Source: Dactylosporangium siamense
Lineage (GTDB): Bacteria; Actinomycetota; Actinomycetes; Mycobacteriales; Micromonosporaceae
Length of the DNA stretch: 64,000 nt
NCBI RefSeq assembly: GCF_016862795.1
Contig: NZ_BONQ01000017.1
Span: 124,001 to 188,000, forward strand
Direction of reading: 5' to 3'
Part shown: positions 25,184-32,566 of the stretch, piece by piece
How positions within the stretch are numbered: the stretch's first letter is position 1
Layout: each line of letters starts with the position of its first letter
Notes under the pieces: model-generated
What the model was told of the DNA's origin: nothing
The model's input: only the letters and a program-made list of their open reading frames with translations
Database searches by the model: none
Program-made: the position numbers and the translations under genes

Positions 25184-25387
25184 TCAGTCGCCCAGCGCGT
25201 CGGGCCACTTGATCGGGCACGCGACGACGCCCGTGGTGCCGGTGCCCGCGGTGCCGGTCAGGCCGGTCGGCGAGAGCGGGGTGCCGGCGCCGGTCCGTCG
25301 GGTGGCCGGAAACAGGCCGGCAGGGACAGCGCGGGCGGTGGGCGCGGCGACCGGGGTGGCTGGGCGCAGCGAACGGGGCAGGTACAT
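25184..25387 (-). CDS. Small precursor-like peptide B, C-terminal IKWPDALGD
   Basis: 67 aa. The ATG at 25387 follows a good ribosome-binding site (GAAGGAG, 6 bases). Begins MYLPRSLRPATPVAAPTARA, continues Ala/Thr/Gly/Pro-rich with no hydrophobic helix, and ends ACPIKWPDALGD. The last nine residues match those of the 53-aa peptide encoded at 26058-26219 in seven positions. One Cys and one Trp fall in the C-terminal block. Small size, a strong start site and a conserved C-terminal block after a variable leader resemble RiPP precursors or protease substrates. No known precursor family is recognised. Confidence 0.72.
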   Translation of the reverse strand: MYLPRSLRPATPVAAPTARAVPAGLFPATRRTGAGTPLSPTGLTGTAGTGTTGVVACPIKWPDALGD

Positions 25388-25410
25388 CGAGGACTCCTTC
25401 GATGGCACGG

Positions 25411-25590
25411 GACAGGACCGGCGGTGAGAGTGACAGCGCCGGCGGTGAGAGGACAGGACCGGCGGTGAGAGGGACGGCACCGGCGGTGAGAGGGACGGCA
25501 CCGGCGGTGAGAGGGACAGGACGGAGGGACAGGGGCAGGCTGTGAGAGGGGATAGAGGGACAGGTGGTGAGAGGGGACTGGGACAGGTCA
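25411..25590. repeat. About 21-bp tandem repeats between protease and peptide B
   Basis: Five near-identical units of 20-22 bp (GACGGCACCGGCGGTGAGAGG-like) span 25411-25520, and degenerate copies continue to 25590. The tract fills the 200-bp gap between the protease-like gene and peptide B. It is not translated in any convincing frame and may affect transcript structure or recombination of the peptide cassette. Confidence 0.85.
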
Positions 25591-26061
25591 GCCGGGGGCC
25601 AGCACGTGCGCGAAGCGGGGTGACAGTCCGGACGCGTCGGAGTGGCTCTTCAGCAGGGGGACGAGGGTGCCGTACGTGGGCAGGCCCAGCGTCCGGGACA
25701 GCATCCGCAGGGTGCGGCGGGCCGGGTCCGTGACCGCCGTCTGGCAGCCGAGGAGCCGGACCGCGACCACGTCGTGGCGGTCCAGGACTCCGTCGGTGGC
25801 GAGGCCGGCGAAGAAGCGGGCCACGGTGCGGTCGAGCATGTCGATCGGGGTGCGGCCGAGCCGCAGCAGCCGGTGCCCGCGGGTCGAGTGGCCGATCAGG
25901 TCCAGGTACACGGGGCCGGGCGGCCAGGTGACGGTGGTCAGGACGGCGCGCAAGTCGCTGAGCGAGGCCGCGTGGTGCAGCGTCACGCATCGTGGGATCC
26001 GGCCGGCGAAGAACGAGCCGGCGCAGTCGGAGGATGCGACGTTCAGCGAGGGGATGGTCAA
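25588..26061 (-). CDS. Caspase-fold-like (CHAT/DUF4347-type) cysteine protease candidate
   Basis: 157 aa from TTG 26061, whose TTGA overlaps the peptide A stop by 4 bases; the frame extends to 26154 but would then run through the peptide gene. The region VYLDLIGHSTRGHRLLRLG (His58) followed 48 residues later by VVAVRLLGCQTA (Cys106) matches the GH[G/S] and [L]xxC[x][T] dyad strands of CHAT, gingipain-like and DUF4347 caspase-fold proteins. The length is short for a full protease, with no accessory domain. Neighbours on both sides are small peptides with a shared C-terminus, suggesting it cleaves or matures them. The fold assignment is by motif only. Confidence 0.66.
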   Translation of the reverse strand: MTIPSLNVASSDCAGSFFAGRIPRCVTLHHAASLSDLRAVLTTVTWPPGPVYLDLIGHSTRGHRLLRLGRTPIDMLDRTVARFFAGLATDGVLDRHDVVAVRLLGCQTAVTDPARRTLRMLSRTLGLPTYGTLVPLLKSHSDASGLSPRFAHVLAPG

Positions 26062-26219
26062 TCGCCCAGCGCTACCGGGAACTTGATGACGCCCAGCGAA
26101 CCTGAGCGGGCCGAGGTGGTGAGAGAGCCGGCGGTGCGGCCCGGGCCGGCCCACGCCGGGGGCTTCGGGGCGATCGCGCCGACGGGGACGGTCGTGTGCG
26201 GGGAACGGTGCTGTGGCAT
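26058..26219 (-). CDS. Small precursor-like peptide A, C-terminal IKFPVALGD
   Basis: 53 aa. ATG 26219 is preceded by AGAGGAG with 6-base spacing. Begins MPQHRSPHTTVPVGAIAPKP, is Pro/Gly/Ser-rich, and ends GVIKFPVALGD. It shares the C-terminal pattern I-K-[F/W]-P-x-A-L-G-D with peptide B at 25184-25387, plus a looser P-V-[G/A]-A pattern near the N-terminus. It has no Cys, so cross-linking by Cys is not required. The protease-like gene starts within its stop codon, which implies coupled synthesis. Function unknown; RiPP-like precursor or protease substrate inferred. Confidence 0.74.
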   Translation of the reverse strand: MPQHRSPHTTVPVGAIAPKPPAWAGPGRTAGSLTTSARSGSLGVIKFPVALGD

Positions 26220-26265
26220 GTGGTGCTCCTCTGAGAAGACAAGAGATCTCCGAGAAGGCGGAGGT

Positions 26266-27009
26266 CTACAGGGAGGAAGAGATCAGGAACAGGGCGCCCC
26301 GGGTGACGGTTCCGCCGATCGTGGTGAGGCTGTCGGGGCCCGCGTCGCAGTGCTCGGGTGAGGCGAGGTCCAACCACATCGTGACCGGCGACGTGTCGGT
26401 GGAGCGGCCCGGCGGGTACACGGCCACCCGGGCAAGGGTGCCCCGCTGCTCGAGGACCTCGGCGCAGTGGCCGGCGTACCGGTTTCCGGCCCGAGGGTCA
26501 TTGGTGCCCGGCCAGTAGACGACAGACTGCCGTTCGTAGAGCTCGCCAGCGAAGCCGTCGGAGCCCGCGAAACCGCCGGAGCCGTCGAAACCGCCGGAGC
26601 CGTCGGAACCGTCGGAGCCGTCGGAACCGTCGGAACCGCGGGAGCCGTCGGAGCCAGGGACGCCGTCGGAGCCGGTGAAGCCGGTCGGGCGGAGTGCGGG
26701 CGGCAGGCGGTCGACGAACGCGGTCGCCAGGTACACGGCGCCCATGAGGTGCAGTTCAGGCCAGGCCGGGCCGAGGGTCGAGCCGCCGGTGTCGCCGCCG
26801 GGGCCGCTGAAGCAGTCGTCGACGTCGACGTCCGCCCAGCTGATCTCGTTCGCCGCGGCGGCGGACGGGGTGCGGGCCAAGTCGACGCTGATCAGCCTGG
26901 CCGGGTCGAAGTCGTGTTCGACGGGTTCGCCGGTCCAGAACGCGCAGCGGGTCACGCCGTCGATCCTGGCGAGGTACGCCGGCGTGCCGACGAAGACGGT
27001 CCGGGTCAT
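26266..27009 (-). CDS. Unrecognised 247-aa protein upstream of the peptide/protease genes
   Basis: 247 aa from ATG 27009; an in-frame start at 27084 would add a basic tail. I do not recognise the family. Residues 1-120 (TVFVGTPAYLARIDGVTRCA, then FDPARLISVDLARTP and WADVDVDDCF) look like a compact soluble domain. A Gly/Ser/Asp repeat (G-S-D units, 26540-26665) interrupts it. The C-terminal part has SVVYWPGTNDPRAGNRYAGH and a Trp/Asp strand (TMWLDLASPEHC). No signal peptide or membrane helix. It ends 46 bp before peptide A, so it is probably first in that operon and may modify, bind or export-license the peptides. Confidence 0.68.
   Translation of the reverse strand: MTRTVFVGTPAYLARIDGVTRCAFWTGEPVEHDFDPARLISVDLARTPSAAAANEISWADVDVDDCFSGPGGDTGGSTLGPAWPELHLMGAVYLATAFVDRLPPALRPTGFTGSDGVPGSDGSRGSDGSDGSDGSDGSGGFDGSGGFAGSDGFAGELYERQSVVYWPGTNDPRAGNRYAGHCAEVLEQRGTLARVAVYPPGRSTDTSPVTMWLDLASPEHCDAGPDSLTTIGGTVTRGALFLISSSL
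26540..26665. repeat. Gly-Ser-Asp 9-bp repeat in the 247-aa protein
   Basis: A run of nine-base units on the coding strand encodes G-S-D, interspersed with G-G-F and G-V-P. It is in frame and forms a disordered acidic loop in the middle of an otherwise compact protein. Confidence 0.85.
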
Positions 27010-27100
27010 GTGGAACAGGGTGCGGCGCCAGGCTGAAACGACGCTGACGCGCCCCTGACGCCGCACCCGAAAAGCAAGAAACACAACGAGGAGCGAAACC

Positions 27101-28078
27101 CTACGCCGCGACCGCCAGGGCCAGCGCGAACCGGCCCGCCTGGTCGGTCCACCAGTGGCGCAGCCCGAAGCCGGCCGCCGCCAGCTCCGCCGTCAGCCCG
27201 TCCTGGCGGAACTTGGCCGACACCTCGGTGCGCAGTTCCTCGCCGGCGGCGAAGTCGACGGTCAGGTCCAGGCCGCCGACGTGGACCCGCTGCGCGGAAC
27301 GGGCCCGCAGCCGCATCTCGATCCACTCGTTGGTCGGGTCCCAGACGGCGACGTGCTCGAACGCGGCGACGTCGAAGTCGGCGTCGAGGGTGCGGTTGAG
27401 CACGTGCAGGACGTTGCGGTTGAACTCGGCCGTGACGCCGGCGGCGTCGTCGTACGCGGGGACCAGGACCGACGGCGACTTCACCAGGTCGGCGCCGAGC
27501 AGGAGCCATTCGCCGGGGGAGAGGCGGTCGCGGAGCGCGGCGAGGAAGGGTGCCCGTTCCGACGGGGTGAAGTTGCCGATCGTGCCGCCGAGGAACGCGA
27601 CGAGCCGGTCGCCGTTGTCGGGCAGGGTCTCCAGGTGGTTGACGAAGTCGGCGACGATGCCGCGCACGTGCAGGTCCGGGTACTCGACCCGCAGCGTGGC
27701 GACGGCGTCGCGCAGCGCGGAGGCGGACACGTCGAGGGGGGCGAAGGAGCCGAGGGTGCCGGCGTCGCGGAGGGCGTCGAGCAGCAGCCGGGTCTTCTCC
27801 GAGGAGCCGGAGCCGAGCTCGACGAGGGTCTTCGCCCCGGTGACCCGGGCGATGACCGCGGCCTGTGCGACCAGGATCTCGCGTTCGGCGCGGGTCGGGT
27901 AGTACTCGGGCAGGCGGGTGATCTCCTCGAACAGTTCGCTGCCGCGGGCGTCGTAGAAGTACTTCGGCGGCAGGGTCTTCGGGGTGGCGGTGAGTCCGGC
28001 GCGGGCATCCAGCTCCAGCGCGGCGGTGAGATCGGTGTCGAGCAGGTACACGTCGAGGTCGGGATCCGACAGTGTCAC
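27101..28078 (-). CDS. egtD: L-histidine N-alpha-methyltransferase EgtD
   Basis: 325 aa from GTG 28078, whose GTGA overlaps the egtC stop by 4 bases. It trimethylates histidine to hercynine with three SAM, the first step of ergothioneine synthesis. Family signatures are PPKYFYDARGSELFEEIT, PEYYPTRAE, the SAM motif LVELGSGSSEKTRLLL, LVAFLGGTIGNF and AEFNRNVLHVLNR. Last gene of the egtABCD operon. Confidence 0.97.
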   Translation of the reverse strand: MTLSDPDLDVYLLDTDLTAALELDARAGLTATPKTLPPKYFYDARGSELFEEITRLPEYYPTRAEREILVAQAAVIARVTGAKTLVELGSGSSEKTRLLLDALRDAGTLGSFAPLDVSASALRDAVATLRVEYPDLHVRGIVADFVNHLETLPDNGDRLVAFLGGTIGNFTPSERAPFLAALRDRLSPGEWLLLGADLVKSPSVLVPAYDDAAGVTAEFNRNVLHVLNRTLDADFDVAAFEHVAVWDPTNEWIEMRLRARSAQRVHVGGLDLTVDFAAGEELRTEVSAKFRQDGLTAELAAAGFGLRHWWTDQAGRFALALAVAA

Positions 28079-28812
28079 GAGAAAACACCTTCCGAGATGT
28101 GTACCGCGGACGCGTCCGCGACGAGCAGCGAGCATTCAGGGACGGGCCGCCAGCCGGGGTCGTCGTCGAGCGGTTCGGACGCGACCAGCACGCTGTCGGC
28201 GGTGGACAGCACGGACAGCGCGTGGCCGTGCACGGTGGCGGCGATCGACCGGCCGTCGGTGAGCAGCAGGTTGAGCCGGGACCCGGGGGCGGCGGCGGCC
28301 ACCAGGGACACGACCGGGGACAGCGCGTCGGCGAGGGAGGCTCCGGTGCGCAGCCGCGCCCGCACGAGCGCCCACAGCAGCGCACTGTCCGTCGGCGCGT
28401 CCAGGGTGATCAGGTCGCGGACCGGCAGCTCCGCGGCGACCCCGGCCACGCTGTCGGGCCACCCGTCGACGCGGCCGTTGTGGGAGAACAGCCACGGGCC
28501 GTCGTGGAACGGCGCCGCGGCGGACTCGGTGACGGGCATGCCGACGGTGGCGGAGCGCACCGCCGCCAGGACCGCACCCGAGGACGTCGTCGCCGCCAGC
28601 GACGGCAGCGCCGGGTCGCTCCACAGTGGACGGGCGGACCGGTACACCACCGGAACGGGGAACCAGCCCAGCCCGAAGCCGTCGGCGTTGATGGTGCCGC
28701 CGCCCCGCATGTCGCGGGGTGCCCACGACTGGTGGGCCAAGCCGTGCGGCGGGTCGAACAGCAGCCGCGACAGCGGGACCGGCGGCCCCAGGTAGGCCAG
28801 GTGACGGCACAC
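28075..28812 (-). CDS. egtC: Gamma-glutamyl-hercynylcysteine S-oxide amidohydrolase EgtC
   Basis: 245 aa from GTG 28812, one base inside the egtB stop (TAGTG). This start places Cys2 (M-C-R-H-L-A-Y) as the N-terminal nucleophile required of class II glutamine amidotransferases, which supports it over upstream in-frame codons. Further signatures are GLAHQSWAPRDMR, NADGFGLGWF and FSHNGRVDGWP. It removes glutamate from the EgtB product. Confidence 0.96.
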   Translation of the reverse strand: MCRHLAYLGPPVPLSRLLFDPPHGLAHQSWAPRDMRGGGTINADGFGLGWFPVPVVYRSARPLWSDPALPSLAATTSSGAVLAAVRSATVGMPVTESAAAPFHDGPWLFSHNGRVDGWPDSVAGVAAELPVRDLITLDAPTDSALLWALVRARLRTGASLADALSPVVSLVAAAAPGSRLNLLLTDGRSIAATVHGHALSVLSTADSVLVASEPLDDDPGWRPVPECSLLVADASAVHISEGVFS

Positions 28813-30122
28813 TAGGCGAGCTCCGACGGCGAGACGGAACGGGCGGTGCGGAAGCCGCTGAAGATCTGCCGGCGGATCGGGTGGTCCCAGTTGCGGAACG
28901 TGCCCCGGCACGCGGCCCGGTCAGTGCCGAACGACCCGCCGCGCAGCATCTTGTAGTCGCCGCCGAAGAACACCTCGGAGTACTCCCGGTAGGGGAACGC
29001 GCTGAACCCCGGGTAGGCCAGGAAGTCGCTGTCGACCCATTCCCAGACGTCGCCGATGAGCTGGTGGACGCCGAGCGGCGACGCGCCCAACGGGTAGGCG
29101 CCGACGGGCGCCGGGGTCAGGTGCCGCTGGCCGAGGTTGGCGTGCAGCGACGTCGGGTCGTCGTCGCCCCAGGGGTACCGGCGGGAACGGCCCGTCGCGG
29201 GGTCATGACGTGCCGCCTTCTCCCACTCCGCCTCGGTCGGCAGGCGCCGGCCGGCCCAGGTGGCGTAGGCCTTCGCCTCGTGGAAGCAGACGTGCACGAC
29301 CGGCGAGTCGGGCACGATCGGCGCGGTGCGACCGAAGGTGGTGGCGTGCCACTCGCCGCTGTCACGCGTCCAGTGCAGCGGCGCCGTCAGGCCGGCCGAG
29401 ACGCGGTGCTGCCATCCGACCGTGGTCCAGCAGCGCGAATCGTCGTAGCCGCCGGCGTCGACGAACGCCGCGTACTGCGCGTTGGTGACGGGGGCGGCGT
29501 CGATGTAGTACGCGGGCACGTCGACCCGGTGCGCCGGGCGCTCGTTGTCCAGGGCCCACGCCTCGGTCGACGTGCCCATGTCGAACGCGCCGGCGGGGAC
29601 GAGGACCTCACCGCCGACCGGGGCCGCCGAGGCCGGTGGCGGGTCCGCGGCCAGGACCGGCGGCCCGGCCCGCAGCTGGTGGGTGGCCAGCATCGTCTCG
29701 TCGTGCTGCTGCTCGTGCTGCACGATCATCCCGAACGCGAACCCGTCCTGGACGAGCCGGCGCGCCGGGTCCGCTGTCGCGGGCAGGCGGTCGACGACGT
29801 CGAGGACCTTGTCGCGGACGGTTGCCACGTACGCGCGGGCCTCCGCCGGGTTGAGCAGCGGCAGCTGCGGCCGGTCCCGGCGGGCGTGCTGGAACGCGTC
29901 GTAGAGGTGGTCGATGTCCTCGCGGACCGGTTCCCGGCCGCCGACGTCCCGGACGAGCCAGAGCTCCTCCTGGTTGCCGATGTGCGCCAGGTCCCACACC
30001 AGCGGCGACATCAGCGGCGAATGCTGCCGGATCAGGTCGGCGTCGTCGACGGCGTCGGTGAGGACCGCGGAGCGGCGCCGGGTCCGCTCCAGCTCGGTCG
30101 CGACGTGCTCCCTAAGACCCAT
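28812..30122 (-). CDS. egtB: Hercynine oxygenase EgtB
   Basis: 436 aa. The N-terminal DinB-like domain contributes His47 (WDLAHIGNQEE) and the pair His136/His140 (VQHEQQHDET), matching the three iron ligands of known EgtB enzymes. The C-terminal FGE-sulfatase domain has GGEVLVPAGAFDMGT, RLPTEAEWEKAAR, GDVWEWVDSDF and LRGGSFGTD. The non-haem iron enzyme joins gamma-glutamylcysteine and hercynine through a sulfoxide bond. It overlaps egtA by 11 bp. Confidence 0.97.
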   Translation of the reverse strand: MGLREHVATELERTRRRSAVLTDAVDDADLIRQHSPLMSPLVWDLAHIGNQEELWLVRDVGGREPVREDIDHLYDAFQHARRDRPQLPLLNPAEARAYVATVRDKVLDVVDRLPATADPARRLVQDGFAFGMIVQHEQQHDETMLATHQLRAGPPVLAADPPPASAAPVGGEVLVPAGAFDMGTSTEAWALDNERPAHRVDVPAYYIDAAPVTNAQYAAFVDAGGYDDSRCWTTVGWQHRVSAGLTAPLHWTRDSGEWHATTFGRTAPIVPDSPVVHVCFHEAKAYATWAGRRLPTEAEWEKAARHDPATGRSRRYPWGDDDPTSLHANLGQRHLTPAPVGAYPLGASPLGVHQLIGDVWEWVDSDFLAYPGFSAFPYREYSEVFFGGDYKMLRGGSFGTDRAACRGTFRNWDHPIRRQIFSGFRTARSVSPSELA

Positions 30123-31308
30123 TGCGGGTGCTCCCTTCGATGACGTCCTTCAGCAGGTCGACGGGCAGGTCGAGCCGGTCGAGGGCCAGGTCGCGGACCG
30201 CTGTCGCGGCCTTGGCGAGGGCCGGGTCGGCCATGCCGAGGCGGGCGGCGAGTGCCCACTGCCCGGCGACCGGTGCGCACAGCTCACGCACCCGGTCGAT
30301 GGTCGGCTCGTCGGCGAGCAGCGCGGTGATGATCGCGGCCGGCGCGAACCAGTCGGTGCCGCGCAGCGTGTCGAGGTAGCGCACCTCGAGGTAGCCGCGC
30401 GGGCGCACCGGCGGGAACAGGGTGCTGACGTGGTAGTCGAGGTCCGCGTAGGTCGGCGGGTCGCCCAGGGCGCCCCCGATCCAGTCGGCGAACGTGACCC
30501 CCGCCGGCACCGTCCACGGCCCGTCGGCCCGCCGCACGCACAGCACCTGCGCGTCCAGCACGTATCGGGCCCACTCGCCGGCGGGGTCGTCGCCGGTGAC
30601 GGGGACCGGGCTGGTCCGGGACGGGTCGATCGCCAGCCAGGTCCGCATCCGGGCCGAGGCCCAGCCGGTGTCGTGCCCGGCGTGCTGCCGCGAGTTGGCG
30701 AACAGGGCGATCAGCGGCGGTCCGAGGTCGTGCACGGCCGCCCAGCGTGACGGCGGGCCCGCGTCGAGGCAGACCTGCAGGCCGGCGGTGCTGCACATCA
30801 TGGTCCGGCCGGCGCCGTTGCGCCGCGCGAACGCGGACGCCATCGCGTTGTACCGGGGAGTGGAGAGCATCCGCCGCGGTGGTCGATGCGGGTCGATGCC
30901 GGTGCCGCCGAGCTCCAGGCCGACCCGGCCGAGCCGCTCGGTGAGCTCCGCGAGGTCCGCGCCGACGGCCTCGTGCAGGTCCGTCAGGGACCGCTGCGGG
31001 ACGGTGGACAGTTCCACCTGGCCACCCGGCTCGAGGGTGACGGCCGACCCGCGCCGCAGCGGCAGGTTCGCCGAGCCGGTGCGCAGGGTTGGCGGTGCGT
31101 GGTCGCCGAGCGCCTGACACATCCGATCAGGGTCGACATATGCGGTTGGATCCACGCTCGAATGGACGGTGTACTCGAGCTCCACGCCGACCGTTTCCGG
31201 TGGTCCGGTTTTGAAGCAGATCGATGCAATGTAGCCCTCGGCCTGCTCGATTCCAGAGATCACCGCATCCGGGTCGGCGGCCGTGCGGTCGATGCGCAAG
31301 GTCGCCAT
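30112..31308 (-). CDS. egtA: Glutamate-cysteine ligase EgtA
   Basis: 398 aa from ATG 31308; no strong ribosome-binding site is seen and TTG 31362 is a weaker option. It makes gamma-glutamylcysteine for the EgtB step. Family signatures are GVELEYTVHS, LEPGGQVELSTVPQ, NGAGRTMMCSTAGLQVCLD and RPRGYLEVRYLDT. First gene of the ergothioneine operon. No egtE lyase gene follows egtD, so the final C-S lyase must be encoded elsewhere. Confidence 0.95.
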   Translation of the reverse strand: MATLRIDRTAADPDAVISGIEQAEGYIASICFKTGPPETVGVELEYTVHSSVDPTAYVDPDRMCQALGDHAPPTLRTGSANLPLRRGSAVTLEPGGQVELSTVPQRSLTDLHEAVGADLAELTERLGRVGLELGGTGIDPHRPPRRMLSTPRYNAMASAFARRNGAGRTMMCSTAGLQVCLDAGPPSRWAAVHDLGPPLIALFANSRQHAGHDTGWASARMRTWLAIDPSRTSPVPVTGDDPAGEWARYVLDAQVLCVRRADGPWTVPAGVTFADWIGGALGDPPTYADLDYHVSTLFPPVRPRGYLEVRYLDTLRGTDWFAPAAIITALLADEPTIDRVRELCAPVAGQWALAARLGMADPALAKAATAVRDLALDRLDLPVDLLKDVIEGSTRNGS

Positions 31309-31464
31309 GCGAGCCGACGCTACCCGAGGATCCGGCGGTCGGCGAATGGTCACAGTGAACAAACGATTACCGATCTATGACGAACACCCGTTCGAACAGG
31401 GCGAACTCTTCCCGGTCATGAGCTGTGGAAATACCCGGCCGGGTGAAGGTCCACACCTGCCATC

Positions 31465-32166
31465 TCAGCGCAGGAGCCGGTACAGGCTGAGAATCTCCCG
31501 CATGACGGGCTTGAATACCCTGAAGCGGGACATTCCGGCCAGGCGGTCGATGAGCGGCACGGCCCGCTCGACCAGCAGGCGGGTTTTCGCCTGACCGGGT
31601 GAGGTGTCGTGCACCCAGTACAGCGTCACGCCCATCTGCGCGAGCCACAGCAGCTCCGGCAGCTCGGCCCGCAGCTCGGGGTCGATCTTCGTGGTGGCGC
31701 CGTCCACCACGGAGCGGAACATCCGCACCGAGCGCTCCCGGGCCGGTGCCGAGTCGGCGCTGAACGGGCTCAGCGGCGAGCCGGGCTCGGCCGCCGTCTT
31801 GAAGAACGACCCGGCGAAGTCGTGGTAGGGGACCATCACGTCGACCCCGGTGAGCATCGCGGCGCGCAGCCGGTCCACGAACGTCCCCGGGGCCTGCAGG
31901 GCCTGCCGGCAGGCGTCGGCGTGGGCGTCCTGCACCGTGGTGTAGAACGCCTGGACCAGGTGACCCTTGGACGGGAAGTAGTAGTACGCGTTGCCGACGG
32001 ACACCCCGGCGGCCGCGGCGATCGCCCGCATCGTGGTCTTGTCGTAGCCCTGCTCGCCGAACAGCCGGACCGCGGTGTCCACGATCAGCTGCCGGGTCTG
32101 CTCGCCCTTGGTCGACTCGCCGGCCACAGTCTCAGGCGTCGCAGGTTCCACCACAGTCCGAACCAT
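31465..32166 (-). CDS. TetR-family repressor, probable autoregulator
   Basis: 233 aa from ATG 32166. The helix-turn-helix is LIVDTAVRLFGEQGYDKTTM with RAIAAAAGVSVGNAYYYFPS. The C-terminal domain ends GVTLYWVHDTSPGQAKTRLL, a pattern seen in TetR regulators of membrane or cell-envelope genes. Third in an operon with a membrane protein and a DCC-family protein; its start overlaps the latter's end by 35 bp. The twin operators at 33108-33159 ahead of the operon are its likely sites. Confidence 0.92.
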   Translation of the reverse strand: MVRTVVEPATPETVAGESTKGEQTRQLIVDTAVRLFGEQGYDKTTMRAIAAAAGVSVGNAYYYFPSKGHLVQAFYTTVQDAHADACRQALQAPGTFVDRLRAAMLTGVDVMVPYHDFAGSFFKTAAEPGSPLSPFSADSAPARERSVRMFRSVVDGATTKIDPELRAELPELLWLAQMGVTLYWVHDTSPGQAKTRLLVERAVPLIDRLAGMSRFRVFKPVMREILSLYRLLR

Positions 32167-32566
32167 ATCCCTGCTCGAATTCCGGCTCGGCCGCGACCGG
32201 TCCGCCCGGACCTGCGCCCGACGACCCGGCGCGGCGCACGGCCGCGGCCGCCGCGACGATCCGCCGCGCCGTCGGGCGCAGGTCCGGGCGGGAAAGGCGC
32301 GCCGCCAGCCCCCGATAGCCGTCCAGCGCCCACAGGCAGATGATCCAGGCGCCGTCACCGGTGTAGACGCCGCCGTCGTCGGCGACCACCGTGATGTCCG
32401 CGAGGGTCTCGGCCGGGTCGAGTGCCGGATACCGGCGGCGCGCCTCGTCCGAGCCGGCCGGCACGAACTCCAGGGGCACCAGCTGGGCCCGCGACGCGAG
32501 CCACGTCCGTGCCGTGCGGCACAGCCCGCAGCCCGCGTCGTAGAGCACGGTGAGCCGGGTGATCAC
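32132..32566 (-). CDS. DCC-family (DUF393) thiol-disulfide-like protein
   Basis: 144 aa from GTG 32566, overlapping the membrane-protein stop by 4 bases. The family signature is an early C-x-x-C motif (LTVLYDAGCGLCRTARTWL, Cys13 and Cys16) in a thioredoxin-like start, then ADITVVADDGGVYTGDGAWI and ALDGYRGLAARLS. The C-terminal 30 residues add a Gly/Cys-rich tail. Predicted redox or putative thiol oxidoreductase role; no substrate is established for the family. Confidence 0.85.
   Translation of the reverse strand: MITRLTVLYDAGCGLCRTARTWLASRAQLVPLEFVPAGSDEARRRYPALDPAETLADITVVADDGGVYTGDGAWIICLWALDGYRGLAARLSRPDLRPTARRIVAAAAAVRRAGSSGAGPGGPVAAEPEFEQGYGSDCGGTCDA

Noticed and set aside
25184-26219. 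Lanthipeptide, lasso or graspetide cluster
   Set aside because: No lanthionine synthetase, lasso cyclase, ATP-grasp ligase, YcaO or radical SAM gene lies nearby, and peptide A has no Cys. The peptides are therefore reported as an unclassified system.
27155-28795. 546-codon plus-strand frame
   Set aside because: Antisense of egtD and egtC, which are strongly supported by family motifs and coupled overlaps.
31387-31444. Palindromes GTTCGAAC and ACCCGGCCGGGT upstream of egtA
   Set aside because: Short palindromes of this kind are expected by chance in such GC-rich sequence and neither matches a known operator that I can name.
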